A stretch of 46,607 nucleotides of DNA from RGIG7450 sp045633565 (GTDB lineage Bacteria; Bacillota; Clostridia; RUG12999). The notes under the pieces are model-generated. The model was given only the letters and a program-made list of their open reading frames with translations, was not told where the DNA came from and made no database searches. The DNA lies in contig JAZQYO010000002.1 of NCBI GenBank assembly GCA_045633565.1, positions 1 to 46,607 on the forward strand, written 5' to 3'. Made by a program: the position numbers and the translations under genes. This document shows, piece after piece, positions 23,806 through 33,901 of this stretch (its first letter is position 1; each line of letters starts with the position of its first letter).

Positions 23806-26800
23806 ATGGCTTTTAAATTTATTTACGGTCCAAACGGCACTGATAAAACTGAAAAATGCATGAATATGATTAAAAGATGCAAGGAGCATTATAATTGCAT
23901 TTATTATGTTGTGCCGGATAATTTTTCTTTTGATGCCGAGAAAAGGGTGGCGTCCGAGTTTGGTGCTGTAAGTGAAGGCAAAGTCAATGTTACATCTTTT
24001 AAAAAGCTTTATTGTGAAACTGTAAATATAACCGGCGAAAAAAGCTGTAAAAAGCTTTCGGCAGGCGGAGCGAGAATTCTTATGGCATATATATGTCTTA
24101 AGAACAGAAAAAAACTTAAAATGCTTGGCAAAACAGCCAAAAGTGTAGGTTTTGCAGAGGTTATGTCAAAAATTACAGAGGAGTTTAAAATTTACGGCAT
24201 AACTCCGGAAATGTTATCCGAAACATCGGAAAAAATTTCTGATTCACTAAAGCTCAAGCTAAATGATATTGCAACCATTTACGGAGAATACTGTAAATCT
24301 CTTGAAAAAGGTTTTTCAGATGCTCAGGACGAGCTTGGAATCTTGGAAAATGCAATAAGGGAAAATCCGTCTGTTTATACAAACTGTCTTTTCATTTTTG
24401 ATGGGTTTATTATATTTACCCCTGATGAACTTTCGGTTATTTCTGCACTGGCCGGAAAAAACGATATGGCTTTTGCATTTTCGACTGATATTGACAGGGA
24501 AAACGACGTATATATTGCTCAGAACAAATCCATTAAAAAAATCCGCAGTATGCTTGCAGATGTGGTTGAAAAAGAACCAGAAAAGGCAGATAAAGGTAAA
24601 AATTTTGACACTTTTAATGAAGGAGAGGTAATTTTAAAGGGACTTCTTTATGGTGAAAATGTTGAGTGCAATTTGGATTTTAACAATATTGAAATTCATG
24701 AATTTGCCGAACAATATCAGGAAACCGAATTTGTTGCAGAAAAGATAATTGAGCTTATAAAAAATGGAGCAAGATATAAAGATATTCTTGTTATTGCACG
24801 TGACAGTGACAGGTATCTTCCTGTTATAGAAACTGTTTTCCGTGACTATGAAATACCTGTTTTCACTTCCAAAAAGCTTAGTGCGGCAAATCAGCCGGCA
24901 ATAAATGCAGTGCTTTCTGCACTTGAAATCTTAAATAAAAATTATAGTTATGAAAGTGTATTTTCTTATCTGAAAAGTGGGTTTTCAAATCTGGACAGCT
25001 TTGAAATTGATTTGCTTGAAAACTATATTATTGCAACGGGGATAAGAGGAAGTAGCTGGTTTAAAACATGGGAATATACACCTTATATTTCCGGAATGTT
25101 TGATGATAAAGAAACATTTCTTGAAAAAATTAATAATATACGTGAGAAGTTTACATTTCCTTTGGTAAAACTCAAAGAGTCGCTTGATTTGGCTGAAAAC
25201 ATACGCCAAAAATGCACAGCACTTTTTGAATTTATAACTGAAATCAGCCTTTATGACAAAATAAAAGGTATGATTGAAAGGTTTAAACAAAGTCAGCCTC
25301 AGACCGCTGCTTATTATGGCAGAGTATGGAATCTGATAATAAAGACTATGGATGAAATGGTGGATGTTCTGGGCGAAGAACATGAAAACACTGAAGTATT
25401 CACAGATTTATTCACGCTCGGACTTTCCATGCATGAAATAAGCATTGTACCGACTAATGTTGACGTTGTGACGGTTGCTATGCCTGAAAATATTTCAGAG
25501 AAGACGGAAAAGTTTGTTTTTGTGATTGGTGCAAATGACGGAGTTTATCCGTCTGTCATGCAGACAGAAGGCATTTTGTCCGACAGAGACAGAGGTGTTC
25601 TTTCAGAGCTTGGTATTGAACTTGCACAGGATACTCTGTCAAAAGCGTACGGTGAAAACTATATTGCACTTAAGGTACTTCTGAGCGCAGAAAAAAGACT
25701 TTATATAACCTATCCCATTGGAGATACATCGGGTGGAGCAAGATTTCCTTCCATTACTGTTAAGAGAGTGAAATCCTTCTTCCCAAAACTTCAGGTGCAG
25801 GCGCATATTTCTGCCGGAGAAGTATATGGAGATGAAAAAATAGTCAGACCAAAAGCATCGTTTGGAAAGTATGCGGCAAACCTCAAAAGCGGGGAAGCAC
25901 TTTCTAAAAAATGGACTCAGGCAGGCGAGTGGTACAGGAATAATCCCGATTGGTGTGAAAAATGTAAAATGCTTGATAAGGCAATGAATTTTGCCCCAAG
26001 GTCATATAATCTTAAGCCTGAGGTTACCAGCAGGCTTTATCAGGGTGACCTTAATTTATCTGTATCATCACTTGAACAGTATGCAAGGTGTCCTTTTGCA
26101 TATTATGCAAATTACACATTAAAACTGAAGACAAGGGAAAAAGCAGAGATTACGGTTGCAGATTCAGGTAGCCTTATGCATGAGGCTATTGAAAAATTAT
26201 CCGGCGTAATTATAAAAAATGGATACAGCTGGAAAAGTGCGCCCGTAGATTTTCTTGAAAAAGAAACAGCGAAAATTACTGATGAAATTGCAATAGAACT
26301 TGAAAAAAGATTTGAATATAAAACCATTTCACAGCTCAGGACGGTTGCACGAATAAAAGAAATGCTTGAGCAGTCGGTTTTATACATAGCAGAGCATTTA
26401 CGTGCTGGAAAATTTGAACCGCTGGGTTATGAAATTGAATTTGGCGACGGTAAAAACTATAGTGCGCTTTCATTTGATGTTGGTGGCAAAAAGATTCGTC
26501 TGCGTGGCAAGGTTGACAGAGCTGATATTTATTATGATGAGCAGGGGAATAAATATATCAGGGTAATTGATTATAAATCAGGCAAAAAAGATTTTGATTT
26601 CCCATCAATGTATTATGGACTTCAGATTCAGCTTATTGCTTACCTTGACAGAATGTGTGAGGATACTGGTTCAGACCCTGCCGGAATACTTTATTTCCGC
26701 TTGTTTGACCCTGTTGTTGATGCATCGCCGAATGCTAAAAATGAAGAAATTGCTGCAATGCTCGAAAAGGAACATAAAATGACCGGTGTTGTTTTAGATA

Positions 26801-27159
26801 ATGATGACATTATTAGTGCAATGGATACGTCGAGGTCAAATGATAGCAGAATTATACCTGTTAAATATAAAAAAGACGGCTCAAAAGCAAAAGGTTCGTC
26901 AGTTGTTTCTGCAACTGATTTTTCGGCCATGCAGAAACACATTAACCGTCTTATAAAAAAGGCTGGAAAGGAAATTCTTTCGGGCAGAACAGATATTACG
27001 CCATACTGTTTTGAAGGGAAAACGGGTTGTGACTACTGCGACTATAAAATACTTTGTTTCTTTGACGAAAACTGTGGCGGAAAGTATAATATGCTTGAAA
27101 ATATGGATAATGAGCAGGTTTTATTTAAGCTGAAAAAGGTGGGTGAGGAAAATGATTAA
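23806..27159 (+). CDS. addB: ATP-dependent nuclease subunit AddB
   Basis: This is the second large subunit of the AddAB helicase-nuclease that processes DNA ends for RecA loading. It has 1,117 residues. The C-terminal nuclease is of RecB type (V-I-D-Y-K-S-G-K-K, with R-V-I-D before), and four Cys in Y-A-R-C-P-F and C-x-G-K-T-G-C-D-Y-C-D-Y-K-I-L-C fit the AddB iron-sulphur cluster. The N-terminal P-loop is unusual: G8-P-N-G-T-D13-K-T instead of G-x4-G-K-T, with Asp in place of the Gly before the Lys. ATG 23806 follows AAGGTGG. The stop overlaps the addA start by 8 bases, so the subunits are made in a coupled way. Confidence 0.92.
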   Translation: MAFKFIYGPNGTDKTEKCMNMIKRCKEHYNCIYYVVPDNFSFDAEKRVASEFGAVSEGKVNVTSFKKLYCETVNITGEKSCKKLSAGGARILMAYICLKNRKKLKMLGKTAKSVGFAEVMSKITEEFKIYGITPEMLSETSEKISDSLKLKLNDIATIYGEYCKSLEKGFSDAQDELGILENAIRENPSVYTNCLFIFDGFIIFTPDELSVISALAGKNDMAFAFSTDIDRENDVYIAQNKSIKKIRSMLADVVEKEPEKADKGKNFDTFNEGEVILKGLLYGENVECNLDFNNIEIHEFAEQYQETEFVAEKIIELIKNGARYKDILVIARDSDRYLPVIETVFRDYEIPVFTSKKLSAANQPAINAVLSALEILNKNYSYESVFSYLKSGFSNLDSFEIDLLENYIIATGIRGSSWFKTWEYTPYISGMFDDKETFLEKINNIREKFTFPLVKLKESLDLAENIRQKCTALFEFITEISLYDKIKGMIERFKQSQPQTAAYYGRVWNLIIKTMDEMVDVLGEEHENTEVFTDLFTLGLSMHEISIVPTNVDVVTVAMPENISEKTEKFVFVIGANDGVYPSVMQTEGILSDRDRGVLSELGIELAQDTLSKAYGENYIALKVLLSAEKRLYITYPIGDTSGGARFPSITVKRVKSFFPKLQVQAHISAGEVYGDEKIVRPKASFGKYAANLKSGEALSKKWTQAGEWYRNNPDWCEKCKMLDKAMNFAPRSYNLKPEVTSRLYQGDLNLSVSSLEQYARCPFAYYANYTLKLKTREKAEITVADSGSLMHEAIEKLSGVIIKNGYSWKSAPVDFLEKETAKITDEIAIELEKRFEYKTISQLRTVARIKEMLEQSVLYIAEHLRAGKFEPLGYEIEFGDGKNYSALSFDVGGKKIRLRGKVDRADIYYDEQGNKYIRVIDYKSGKKDFDFPSMYYGLQIQLIAYLDRMCEDTGSDPAGILYFRLFDPVVDASPNAKNEEIAAMLEKEHKMTGVVLDNDDIISAMDTSRSNDSRIIPVKYKKDGSKAKGSSVVSATDFSAMQKHINRLIKKAGKEILSGRTDITPYCFEGKTGCDYCDYKILCFFDENCGGKYNMLENMDNEQVLFKLKKVGEEND

Positions 27160-30100
27160 GCTTACAGATAAACAACGTCAGGCGGTATTCACCCGTGACT
27201 GTGATATACTTGTTTCTGCAGCAGCAGGAAGCGGAAAAACGGCTGTACTGTCTGAGCGTATTCTGCAGGCAATCATGAATCCTGACTGCCCGGCGTCTGT
27301 CAATGATTTTCTTGTTGTCACATTTACTAATGCGGCAGCATCGGAAATGAAAGACAGAATAAGTAAAAAAATTATGGAGACTGCGTCTGATTTCGCCATA
27401 TCAAATGATATCAGAAACCATCTGAGACGACAGCTTTCCTTGCTTGGAAAAGCAAGTATAACAACAATTCACGCTTTTTGCCTTGATATAATTAAAAACA
27501 ACTTTCATCTTCTTGATATTGATCCGGCAGTAAGAGTTGCAGACAAAAATGAAAGTGAGATTTTAAAACTTCAGGCAGCGGAAAAAATGCTGGAACAAAT
27601 GTATGCCGAGGATGGAGAACTTTTTGCAGAAGTAACAAAATGGATTGGTGGAGCAAGTGATGAAAAATTTATTGTTGCGCTGATTGAAATTTATAACTTT
27701 TTAAGAGGTTTTCCTGCGCCGATAAAATGGCTTGAAAGTAAAATTGAGGATTATAACCCTCAAAAAGTAACTGATTTATCTGAAGTACTGTGGTGTACCA
27801 TGCTTGTCAGCAGGGGTAAAAATGAACTAATCCATCTAATTAGGCGAGCTCAAAAGCTTCTTGATAAAACAGAGGAAAATGGGATAGACCCTTATGCCCA
27901 AACAGTTTTGTCAGATATAGAAATCTTAAAGGAATATCTTGCTTTTTTTGACGGTGGAATAAAAGCACTTCTCAAAAAAGTGCCGGAGTTTTTGCCCGCA
28001 AACAAAAGGCCAAAAGATACGGATGCAGATTTGTGCAAAATACTTCTCAAAGAAAGAAATGACATTAAAGATGCGGCAACAGCTGTTTCAGGATATTTCA
28101 ATTTTACTGAAGAGGAATTTTTTGCACAGCTTGAAAAAGTATATCCCAGACTTTTATGCTTTGGGAAAAGCATTAAAGTTTTTGATGAAATTTTTAAAGA
28201 AGAAAAGAAAAAAGCAGCGATTATTGATTTTAGTGATTTTGAGCATCTTGCACTTGAAATTTTATCTGACAATGAAAATGGTGTTGCTGACAGGCTGAGG
28301 GAAAAATACACGGAAATAATGATAGACGAGTACCAGGACTGTAACCAGACACAAGAAACTCTTTTTTCTTACATAAACAGAAAAATTGATGGAAAATCTT
28401 CCAATATGTTTATGGTTGGGGATATAAAACAAAGTATTTACCGGTTCAGACTTGCTGACCCCGATATTTTTGGTGACAAAAACCGCAGATATGTTTGCGA
28501 TGGTATGCAAAGGAAAATTGTTCTCAACAACAATTTTCGAAGCAGCGCTACCATACTTGACGGTGTTAATTCTGTTTTTGAAAAAATAATGACAGAAAAG
28601 TCGGGCGGTGTAGATTACTCAGACGAGGAAAAGCTTTATTTTAAAAATGATAATCCGGACAAAGATTCGGAAGAAAAATGCGAGCTTGCTGTTGTTGACA
28701 GAAGCCTTTGTGAGGGAGAAATCTCTTCTGACGAAGCTGATTATATTGCTGAAAGAATAACTGAGCTTGTAAATTCGGGTTATAACTTCAGAGATATAGC
28801 AATACTTGTAAAGAGCGTTAAAAACAAGGCAGCCGATATTGAAAGAGCTCTTAAAGCAAGAAACATTCCTTTCTTTACCGATGGTGGAAGTGGTCAGTTT
28901 GAAAGTCTTGAAATTGGCATGCTGACAAATTTACTAAAGGTTATAGATAACCCCATGCAGGATATAGAGCTTGCTGCTCTACTGCGAAGTCCGGTATTTT
29001 CTTTTGACGAAAACGCTCTTGCAGAAATAAGGCTTGAAAAGAAAGGTCCGTTTTATGGTGCGCTCATTAAATATGCTTCCGGCGATGGAAAATATGCATA
29101 TAAATGTCAGGCATTTTTAAACAGGCTTTCTGAGTGGCGTGATAAAGTTCTGTTTATGCCGGTTGATGAATTTATAGAATATCTCATTTCTGATAGCGGA
29201 CTTGATGTTTTTGCCACATCTCTTGCCGGAGGAGAACAGCGAATTGCTAACTTAAAACTCCTTGTACTTCAGGCAAGACTTTTACAAAAAAGCGGATTTA
29301 AAGGATTGTTTTCTTTTGTAAGCTATATCGACAGACTTTCTGCCGGTGGCGACGGAATGGAAGCAAAGCTTCTGTCAGAAAACAGCAATGTTGTTAGAAT
29401 TCTTACAATACATAAGTCCAAAGGTCTTGAGTTTCCGGTTGTATTTTTATATGGTTGTGATTCTGCCTTCATAAACAGTGATTCGGGCGGAAATATTGTT
29501 CTGCATAAAAATGCGGGAATTGGTATAAAATTTCTTGATGCAAAACGCAAAATCAGATATCCGCTTGTTTCATACGAGGCAGTAAAAAATAAAATTATTG
29601 AAGAAAATATTTCTGAACAAATGAGGGTGCTTTATGTTGCGCTCACACGAGCAAAGCAAAAGCTTATATGCACGGCTACGGTTAAAGATTTTGAGAAAAG
29701 AATTGATAAGATAGCCGTAGGTGAGAATGCGACGGTACATGAAACGCTCAGCACCAAAAATTTTCTTGATTGGATTGTGCGTGGGGCTGACGACAATTGG
29801 AAAATTTCGGTTGTTTCTCCTGATGAAATATCGCTTACGCATTTAGAAGAAAAAATTGAAAAAAATACAGTTGGGGAAAGTGATGATATTTCAGAAATTA
29901 AAGAAATTTTTGAATATAAATATCCATTTGAAAAAGCAACAACTCTGCCGACAAAACTTTCCGTAAGTGAAGTTAAAAGACGCAGAGAACATGAATCAGC
30001 CAGAGAAACAAGACTTTATGTTCCCGAAATATCGCCTGAGCCGGAGTTCTTGTCTGAAAGAGAAGTTAGTGCCGCAGAAAAAGGTATTATTAATCATCTT

Positions 30101-30559
30101 GTTTTAAGACATATTAATCATAAAACTCCCGACGTTGACGGCTGTATAACTGAACTTGCAAACAAAGGTCTTATGTCCGAGGAGGATTGTTGTCATGTTG
30201 ACAGAGAAGGAATAAACTTTTTCTTTGAAAGCGACTTGGGACATAGACTTAAAAAAGCCGAGCTTGTAAAAAAAGAACTTTCTTTTGGTATTAGCATGAC
30301 GGCAGAAGAGCTTTTTCCGGGCCAGGGTTACGGCGGTGAAACAGTTATGATTCAGGGTATTATTGACCTTGTATTCATTTCTGAAAATAAGACGGTTATA
30401 GTAGATTACAAAACCGATAAAGTTTTGGACGGCGAAAGAAAAGCAATGTATAAAACTCAACTTGAGCTTTATTCAAAAGCTGCGGAAAAAATTTTAGGTA
30501 GAAAGATAGATGAACTTTATCTTTTTATGCTGAGCAGAAAAGAGTGTATAAGATTTTAA
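27152..30559 (+). CDS. addA: ATP-dependent helicase/nuclease subunit AddA
   Basis: This is the UvrD/RecB-like motor and nuclease of AddAB. Helicase motif I is complete (A-A-A-G-S-G-K-T-A-V-L). Motif II is D-E-Y-Q-D-C-N, motif III G-D-I-K-Q-S-I-Y-R-F-R, and later V-R-I-L-T-I-H-K-S-K-G-L-E-F and M-R-V-L-Y-V-A-L-T-R-A-K are motifs V and VI. The C-terminal nuclease motif is I-V-D-Y-K-T-D-K. ATG 27152 (after GAGGAAA) gives 1,135 residues, slightly short for AddA (~1,200). GTG 27143 is possible but lies in the ribosome site. It is the end of tgt-addB-addA, followed by a terminator. Confidence 0.95.
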   Translation: MIKLTDKQRQAVFTRDCDILVSAAAGSGKTAVLSERILQAIMNPDCPASVNDFLVVTFTNAAASEMKDRISKKIMETASDFAISNDIRNHLRRQLSLLGKASITTIHAFCLDIIKNNFHLLDIDPAVRVADKNESEILKLQAAEKMLEQMYAEDGELFAEVTKWIGGASDEKFIVALIEIYNFLRGFPAPIKWLESKIEDYNPQKVTDLSEVLWCTMLVSRGKNELIHLIRRAQKLLDKTEENGIDPYAQTVLSDIEILKEYLAFFDGGIKALLKKVPEFLPANKRPKDTDADLCKILLKERNDIKDAATAVSGYFNFTEEEFFAQLEKVYPRLLCFGKSIKVFDEIFKEEKKKAAIIDFSDFEHLALEILSDNENGVADRLREKYTEIMIDEYQDCNQTQETLFSYINRKIDGKSSNMFMVGDIKQSIYRFRLADPDIFGDKNRRYVCDGMQRKIVLNNNFRSSATILDGVNSVFEKIMTEKSGGVDYSDEEKLYFKNDNPDKDSEEKCELAVVDRSLCEGEISSDEADYIAERITELVNSGYNFRDIAILVKSVKNKAADIERALKARNIPFFTDGGSGQFESLEIGMLTNLLKVIDNPMQDIELAALLRSPVFSFDENALAEIRLEKKGPFYGALIKYASGDGKYAYKCQAFLNRLSEWRDKVLFMPVDEFIEYLISDSGLDVFATSLAGGEQRIANLKLLVLQARLLQKSGFKGLFSFVSYIDRLSAGGDGMEAKLLSENSNVVRILTIHKSKGLEFPVVFLYGCDSAFINSDSGGNIVLHKNAGIGIKFLDAKRKIRYPLVSYEAVKNKIIEENISEQMRVLYVALTRAKQKLICTATVKDFEKRIDKIAVGENATVHETLSTKNFLDWIVRGADDNWKISVVSPDEISLTHLEEKIEKNTVGESDDISEIKEIFEYKYPFEKATTLPTKLSVSEVKRRREHESARETRLYVPEISPEPEFLSEREVSAAEKGIINHLVLRHINHKTPDVDGCITELANKGLMSEEDCCHVDREGINFFFESDLGHRLKKAELVKKELSFGISMTAEELFPGQGYGGETVMIQGIIDLVFISENKTVIVDYKTDKVLDGERKAMYKTQLELYSKAAEKILGRKIDELYLFMLSRKECIRF

Positions 30560-30560
30560 A

Positions 30561-30587
30561 AAAAGCCGGTACAATGTACCGGCTTTT
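30561..30587. terminator. Bidirectional Rho-independent terminator between addA and nadE
   Basis: AAAAGCCGGTAC (30561-30572) and GTACCGGCTTTT (30576-30587) are perfect arms around AAT. A- and T-runs on both sides allow termination of the convergent addA (+) and nadE (-). Confidence 0.85.
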
Positions 30588-30590
30588 AAT

Positions 30591-32498
30591 CTATAGATTT
30601 TCAATTTCTCTGAGCCATATATCGGCGCATGCATCACTCGGCATACGAAGGTCGCCTCTGGGCGAGAGTGCCACAGAACCTACTTTGGGTCCATCAGGCA
30701 TTGCCGAACGCTTAAATTGAGCAGCAAAAAAGCGTTTGTAGCAAATTTTGAGCCATTTTAAAATAGTCTTATCATCATATTCTGAATGTGCACAAAGTGC
30801 AAGATAATAAATCTTTGCAGGGGAAAATCCATACCTAAGCATATAATAAATAAAGAAATCGTTTAGCTCGTACGGACCGACAATATCTTCAGTCTGCTGC
30901 AGGATAGTTTCGCCGTCAGGCGGTAAAAGCTCAGGACTTATCGGTGTGTCAACAATATCATAAAGAATGTCTTTAAGCACGTCATTATCAGATAGATTTG
31001 CATAGCATTTGACAATGTGGCGGATAACAGTTTTTGGCACAGATGCATTAACCGCATACATTGACATCTGGTCGCCGTTGTATGTTGCAAAACCAAGAGC
31101 AAGCTCAGATAAATCTCCAGTTCCAATAACGATGCCACTTTCTTTGTTTGCAATGTCCATAAGAACCTGAGTCCGCTCACGAGCCTGAGCATTTTCAAAA
31201 GTGACATCATAGTCAGTCATTGACTGACCAATATCTGAAAAATGTGCTTTTACGGAATCGGAGATGTTTATTGATTTAAACTCAACACCAAACTGATCGC
31301 AAAGCTTTTCTGCATTAGATTTTGTTCTGTCAGTTGTTCCAAAACAAGGCATGCTGATAGCAATAATATCCGAAACGGGTATTCCGAGCTTTTTATGTGC
31401 CATTACAGTTACAATCAGTGCGAGGCAGGAGTCAAGCCCCCCTGAAACGCCTATAACAGTTTTTTTGCAGCCTGTATGTTCAATACGTTTTGCAAGACCT
31501 GCAGACTGAATTGACAAAATTTCAATACATCTTTTATCACGATCAGAAATTCTTTCAGGAACAAAAGGTGTTTTGGATATTGAGCGTGTCAGCATGGTAT
31601 CGCTTGGAATCATATTAAAATAAATTGATTTGTAGCCATCAACAATATAATCGGCAAAAGTTCCTGTTTTGCGACGCTCGCAGTTTAGCTTGTCCACATC
31701 AATTTCGCTGATAACAAGACGCTGTTCGAAAAGCTGAGACTGAGCAAGAATAGAGCCGTTTTCAGCAATAATATTATGAGATGAATAAACAACATCGGAG
31801 GTTGATTCGCAATCTGAAGCATTGGCATAAATATAGCCTGTGTTTGTTTTTGCAGAATGTACTTTTACAAGCTGACGCCTATATTCACTTTTTTCAATAA
31901 TTTCATTGCTTGCCGAAAGGTTTGCTATAATTGTTGCACCTGCTGCCGCGTGGTCTGTAGAAGGTGAAAAGGGCGAAAGTAAATCTTCACAGATTTCAAC
32001 AGCAAAACAAAACTCCGGCATAAGTTTACATTTAAAAAGTAGCTTTGTGCCAAAAGGATATTCCTCGCCGTCAAAAGTAATTGTTGATATATCACTCGGA
32101 GCGCAATCAAAATAACGTTTTTCATAAAACTCATTATAGTTTGGGATTGCGGTTTTTGGTACAAAGCCAAGAACATTTCCGTCAAAAATTATTGCTGCAC
32201 AGTTATACAAAAGGTTATTTTTAACCATAGGAACACCTACGGCAATTACTGTGTCAACAGAGCGTGAAGCCTTGATAATTTTTTTAAGTCCGGTCTGAGC
32301 TGAAGCCAAAAGTGTATTTTGAAAAAACAGGTCACCACAGGTATAACCTGTTACAGAAAGTTCCGGAAAAACAAGCAGCTTAACACCGAGCTTTGATGCG
32401 TTTTTTATATTATTAATAATTTCGGCGACATTGTAATCGCAGTCAGCAACCTTAAGTGACGGTGAAGCTGCTGCACATTTAATAAAACCGAATCTCAT
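30591..32498 (-). CDS. nadE: Glutamine-dependent NAD+ synthase
   Basis: This enzyme makes NAD+ from deamido-NAD+ with ATP and glutamine. It has 635 residues with two domains. Residues 1-~290 are the nitrilase-like glutaminase: E in V-F-P-E-L-S-V-T-G-Y, and Cys in F-A-V-E-I-C-E-D-L-L-S. The C-terminal half is the synthetase, with the P-loop G-V-S-G-G-L-D-S-C-L-A-L. The distal end R-F-F-A-A-Q-F-K-R-S-A-M-P-D-G-P-K-V-G is typical of the long form. The start is ATG 32498 with AAAGG upstream. It is the last gene of a minus-strand group with the phosphoesterase, 66 bp away. Confidence 0.96.
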   Translation of the reverse strand: MRFGFIKCAAASPSLKVADCDYNVAEIINNIKNASKLGVKLLVFPELSVTGYTCGDLFFQNTLLASAQTGLKKIIKASRSVDTVIAVGVPMVKNNLLYNCAAIIFDGNVLGFVPKTAIPNYNEFYEKRYFDCAPSDISTITFDGEEYPFGTKLLFKCKLMPEFCFAVEICEDLLSPFSPSTDHAAAGATIIANLSASNEIIEKSEYRRQLVKVHSAKTNTGYIYANASDCESTSDVVYSSHNIIAENGSILAQSQLFEQRLVISEIDVDKLNCERRKTGTFADYIVDGYKSIYFNMIPSDTMLTRSISKTPFVPERISDRDKRCIEILSIQSAGLAKRIEHTGCKKTVIGVSGGLDSCLALIVTVMAHKKLGIPVSDIIAISMPCFGTTDRTKSNAEKLCDQFGVEFKSINISDSVKAHFSDIGQSMTDYDVTFENAQARERTQVLMDIANKESGIVIGTGDLSELALGFATYNGDQMSMYAVNASVPKTVIRHIVKCYANLSDNDVLKDILYDIVDTPISPELLPPDGETILQQTEDIVGPYELNDFFIYYMLRYGFSPAKIYYLALCAHSEYDDKTILKWLKICYKRFFAAQFKRSAMPDGPKVGSVALSPRGDLRMPSDACADIWLREIENL

Positions 32499-32564
32499 AT
32501 AATCATAAGCCTTTCTGTCCGCTTGAATTTTAAAAAGTTCACCGGCGGAGCAACAGTAAACATA

Positions 32565-33365
32565 TTATCTGAATTTTATAAGTAAAATATCCGGATTTGC
32601 AAAAAGCCGAAAGGGAAGAGTGTGTAAGCCAACGCCGTGTGAAATTATAAGATTTGTTTTTCCAACTTTTGCACCAAATCTGTAATGTTTTTTTGCCCCA
32701 ATGGGCAGGAAGTATTTTGAAAAAGGACCGAGATAAATTTGTCCGCCGTGAGAGTGAGCTGAAATCTGCAGGTCAACAGCAAATTTTGAAGCTGTGTCAA
32801 CAAAATCCGGTTGATGAGCGAGCAATATTTTATAATCATCCTTGTCGGCGATGGATATGGGTGTTTTAATGTCAGGAATATTATAATTTGATTCTTTTAC
32901 ACCGATTAAAACTGTGTCTGATGAAAGACGGGCAGCAGCGTTTCTCAAAATTGTAAAACCGCTAAGAGAAAGTGCGGCTACTGAAAAATCCTTTACGGTT
33001 GACAAGCAGTAATCGTTGTTGCCGAGAACTGCAAATTTTCCATAAAAAGGTTTAAGTTCAGACAGGATAGAAACCGTTTCCTTTAAAATTGGTTTATAGT
33101 TATGTTGGGCTTTATCAGCAAAATCTCCTGCAAAAAAAACATAGTCAGGATGCAGTGAGTTTATTTTATTAACACATTTTTTTAGTTGTTCTGTTGGAAC
33201 CCAAAAACCTAAATGAACATCTGAAAACACAGCAATCGTTTTGCCCGAAAGCGAATACGGTGAATCAGAGATGTTAATTCTTCTTACAGTTAGTGTTTTA
33301 GCATTGAAAAAAGCATAAATTGATACTATTACAGCTAAAACACAAAAAATTATAACTACCGCCAT
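32565..33365 (-). CDS. Membrane-anchored metallophosphoesterase (YkuE-like)
   Basis: A single N-terminal membrane helix (about 1-20) anchors a calcineurin-like phosphoesterase. All metal-site motifs are present: F-S-D-V-H-L-G, F-A-G-D-F-A-D, V-L-G-N-N-D-Y, L-L-A-H-Q-P-D and S-A-H-S-H-G-G-Q-I. The class often acts on UDP-diacylglucosamine (LpxI/YkuE-like) or cyclic nucleotides, but the substrate is not clear from sequence. Length is 266. It overlaps by one base the next upstream gene, a small anchored protein, so the two are probably co-translated. The domain faces the outside or the cytoplasm according to the helix orientation, which I cannot settle. Confidence 0.88.
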   Translation of the reverse strand: MAVVIIFCVLAVIVSIYAFFNAKTLTVRRINISDSPYSLSGKTIAVFSDVHLGFWVPTEQLKKCVNKINSLHPDYVFFAGDFADKAQHNYKPILKETVSILSELKPFYGKFAVLGNNDYCLSTVKDFSVAALSLSGFTILRNAAARLSSDTVLIGVKESNYNIPDIKTPISIADKDDYKILLAHQPDFVDTASKFAVDLQISAHSHGGQIYLGPFSKYFLPIGAKKHYRFGAKVGKTNLIISHGVGLHTLPFRLFANPDILLIKFR

Positions 33366-33775
33366 CAGCTGATAGATTTGATGACATACTGGTCATCAAC
33401 AAGTTGATACTCAAAAGTAATAATTGCTCCAAGCTCAAGATTGAGTGAGGAGAATTTTTCTGCAAGCTCGGGCGCAAGTTTGCAGGATCTGAGAGGTGGA
33501 GTTACGCCGTCGACAAGTACCTCGATAAAGGTGGAATCAATTTTTCCGTGGTATATACCGGTACCTGTATATACGGGTAAATCTTCGGTATCAGGTTTTT
33601 TTGTTTCCGGCTGAACCTCGTTTTCTGTGTCGGGAACATCATTCTGAGGGATTACATCAGTTGCTTCAGGGGTGTTTTCCGGTACAACATCATCCTTATT
33701 TTGACAGGAATTCACACAAAAAATAACTCCTGCAATCAGTGCAATAAATATAATTACAATTAAAACTTTTTTCAC
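33365..33775 (-). CDS. Small anchored acidic protein, possibly lipoprotein
   Basis: GTG 33775, about 9 bases after AAAGGA, gives a 136-residue protein; the ATG at 33793 lies within the ribosome site. The N-terminus is hydrophobic (K-K-V-L-I-V-I-I-F-I-A-L-I-A) and ends in V-N-S-C, a possible lipobox. A Pro/Glu/Thr-rich, acidic linker (~30-65) leads to a small beta domain (Y-T-G-T-G-I-Y-H-G-K-I-D, then L-G-A-I-I-T-F-E-Y). I recognise no family. It is coupled by a one-base overlap to the metallophosphoesterase, which suggests a shared envelope role. Confidence 0.65.
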   Translation of the reverse strand: MKKVLIVIIFIALIAGVIFCVNSCQNKDDVVPENTPEATDVIPQNDVPDTENEVQPETKKPDTEDLPVYTGTGIYHGKIDSTFIEVLVDGVTPPLRSCKLAPELAEKFSSLNLELGAIITFEYQLVDDQYVIKSIS

Positions 33776-33808
33776 AAAAAAACATCCTTTCAAATTACTG
33801 TAAATTAT

Positions 33809-33837
33809 ATGATATCATATTTAATATATTAATTCAA
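33809..33837 (-). promoter_or_regulatory. Promoter of the small anchored protein gene
   Basis: On the minus strand TTGAAT (33832-33837), a 17-base spacer and TATCAT (33809-33814), 33 bp before the GTG start. It lies back to back with the trmK promoter. Confidence 0.5.
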
Positions 33838-33849
33838 TAGTAAAAAGTG

Positions 33850-33878
33850 TTGAAAATTGTCAAACTTTATTATATAAT
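33850..33878 (+). promoter_or_regulatory. Promoter of trmK
   Basis: TTGAAA (33850-33855), a 17-base spacer and TATAAT (33873-33878), 24 bp before the start of trmK. Confidence 0.7.
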
Positions 33879-33901
33879 TGTTATGAAAGAGAGTGAAAAT
33901 T

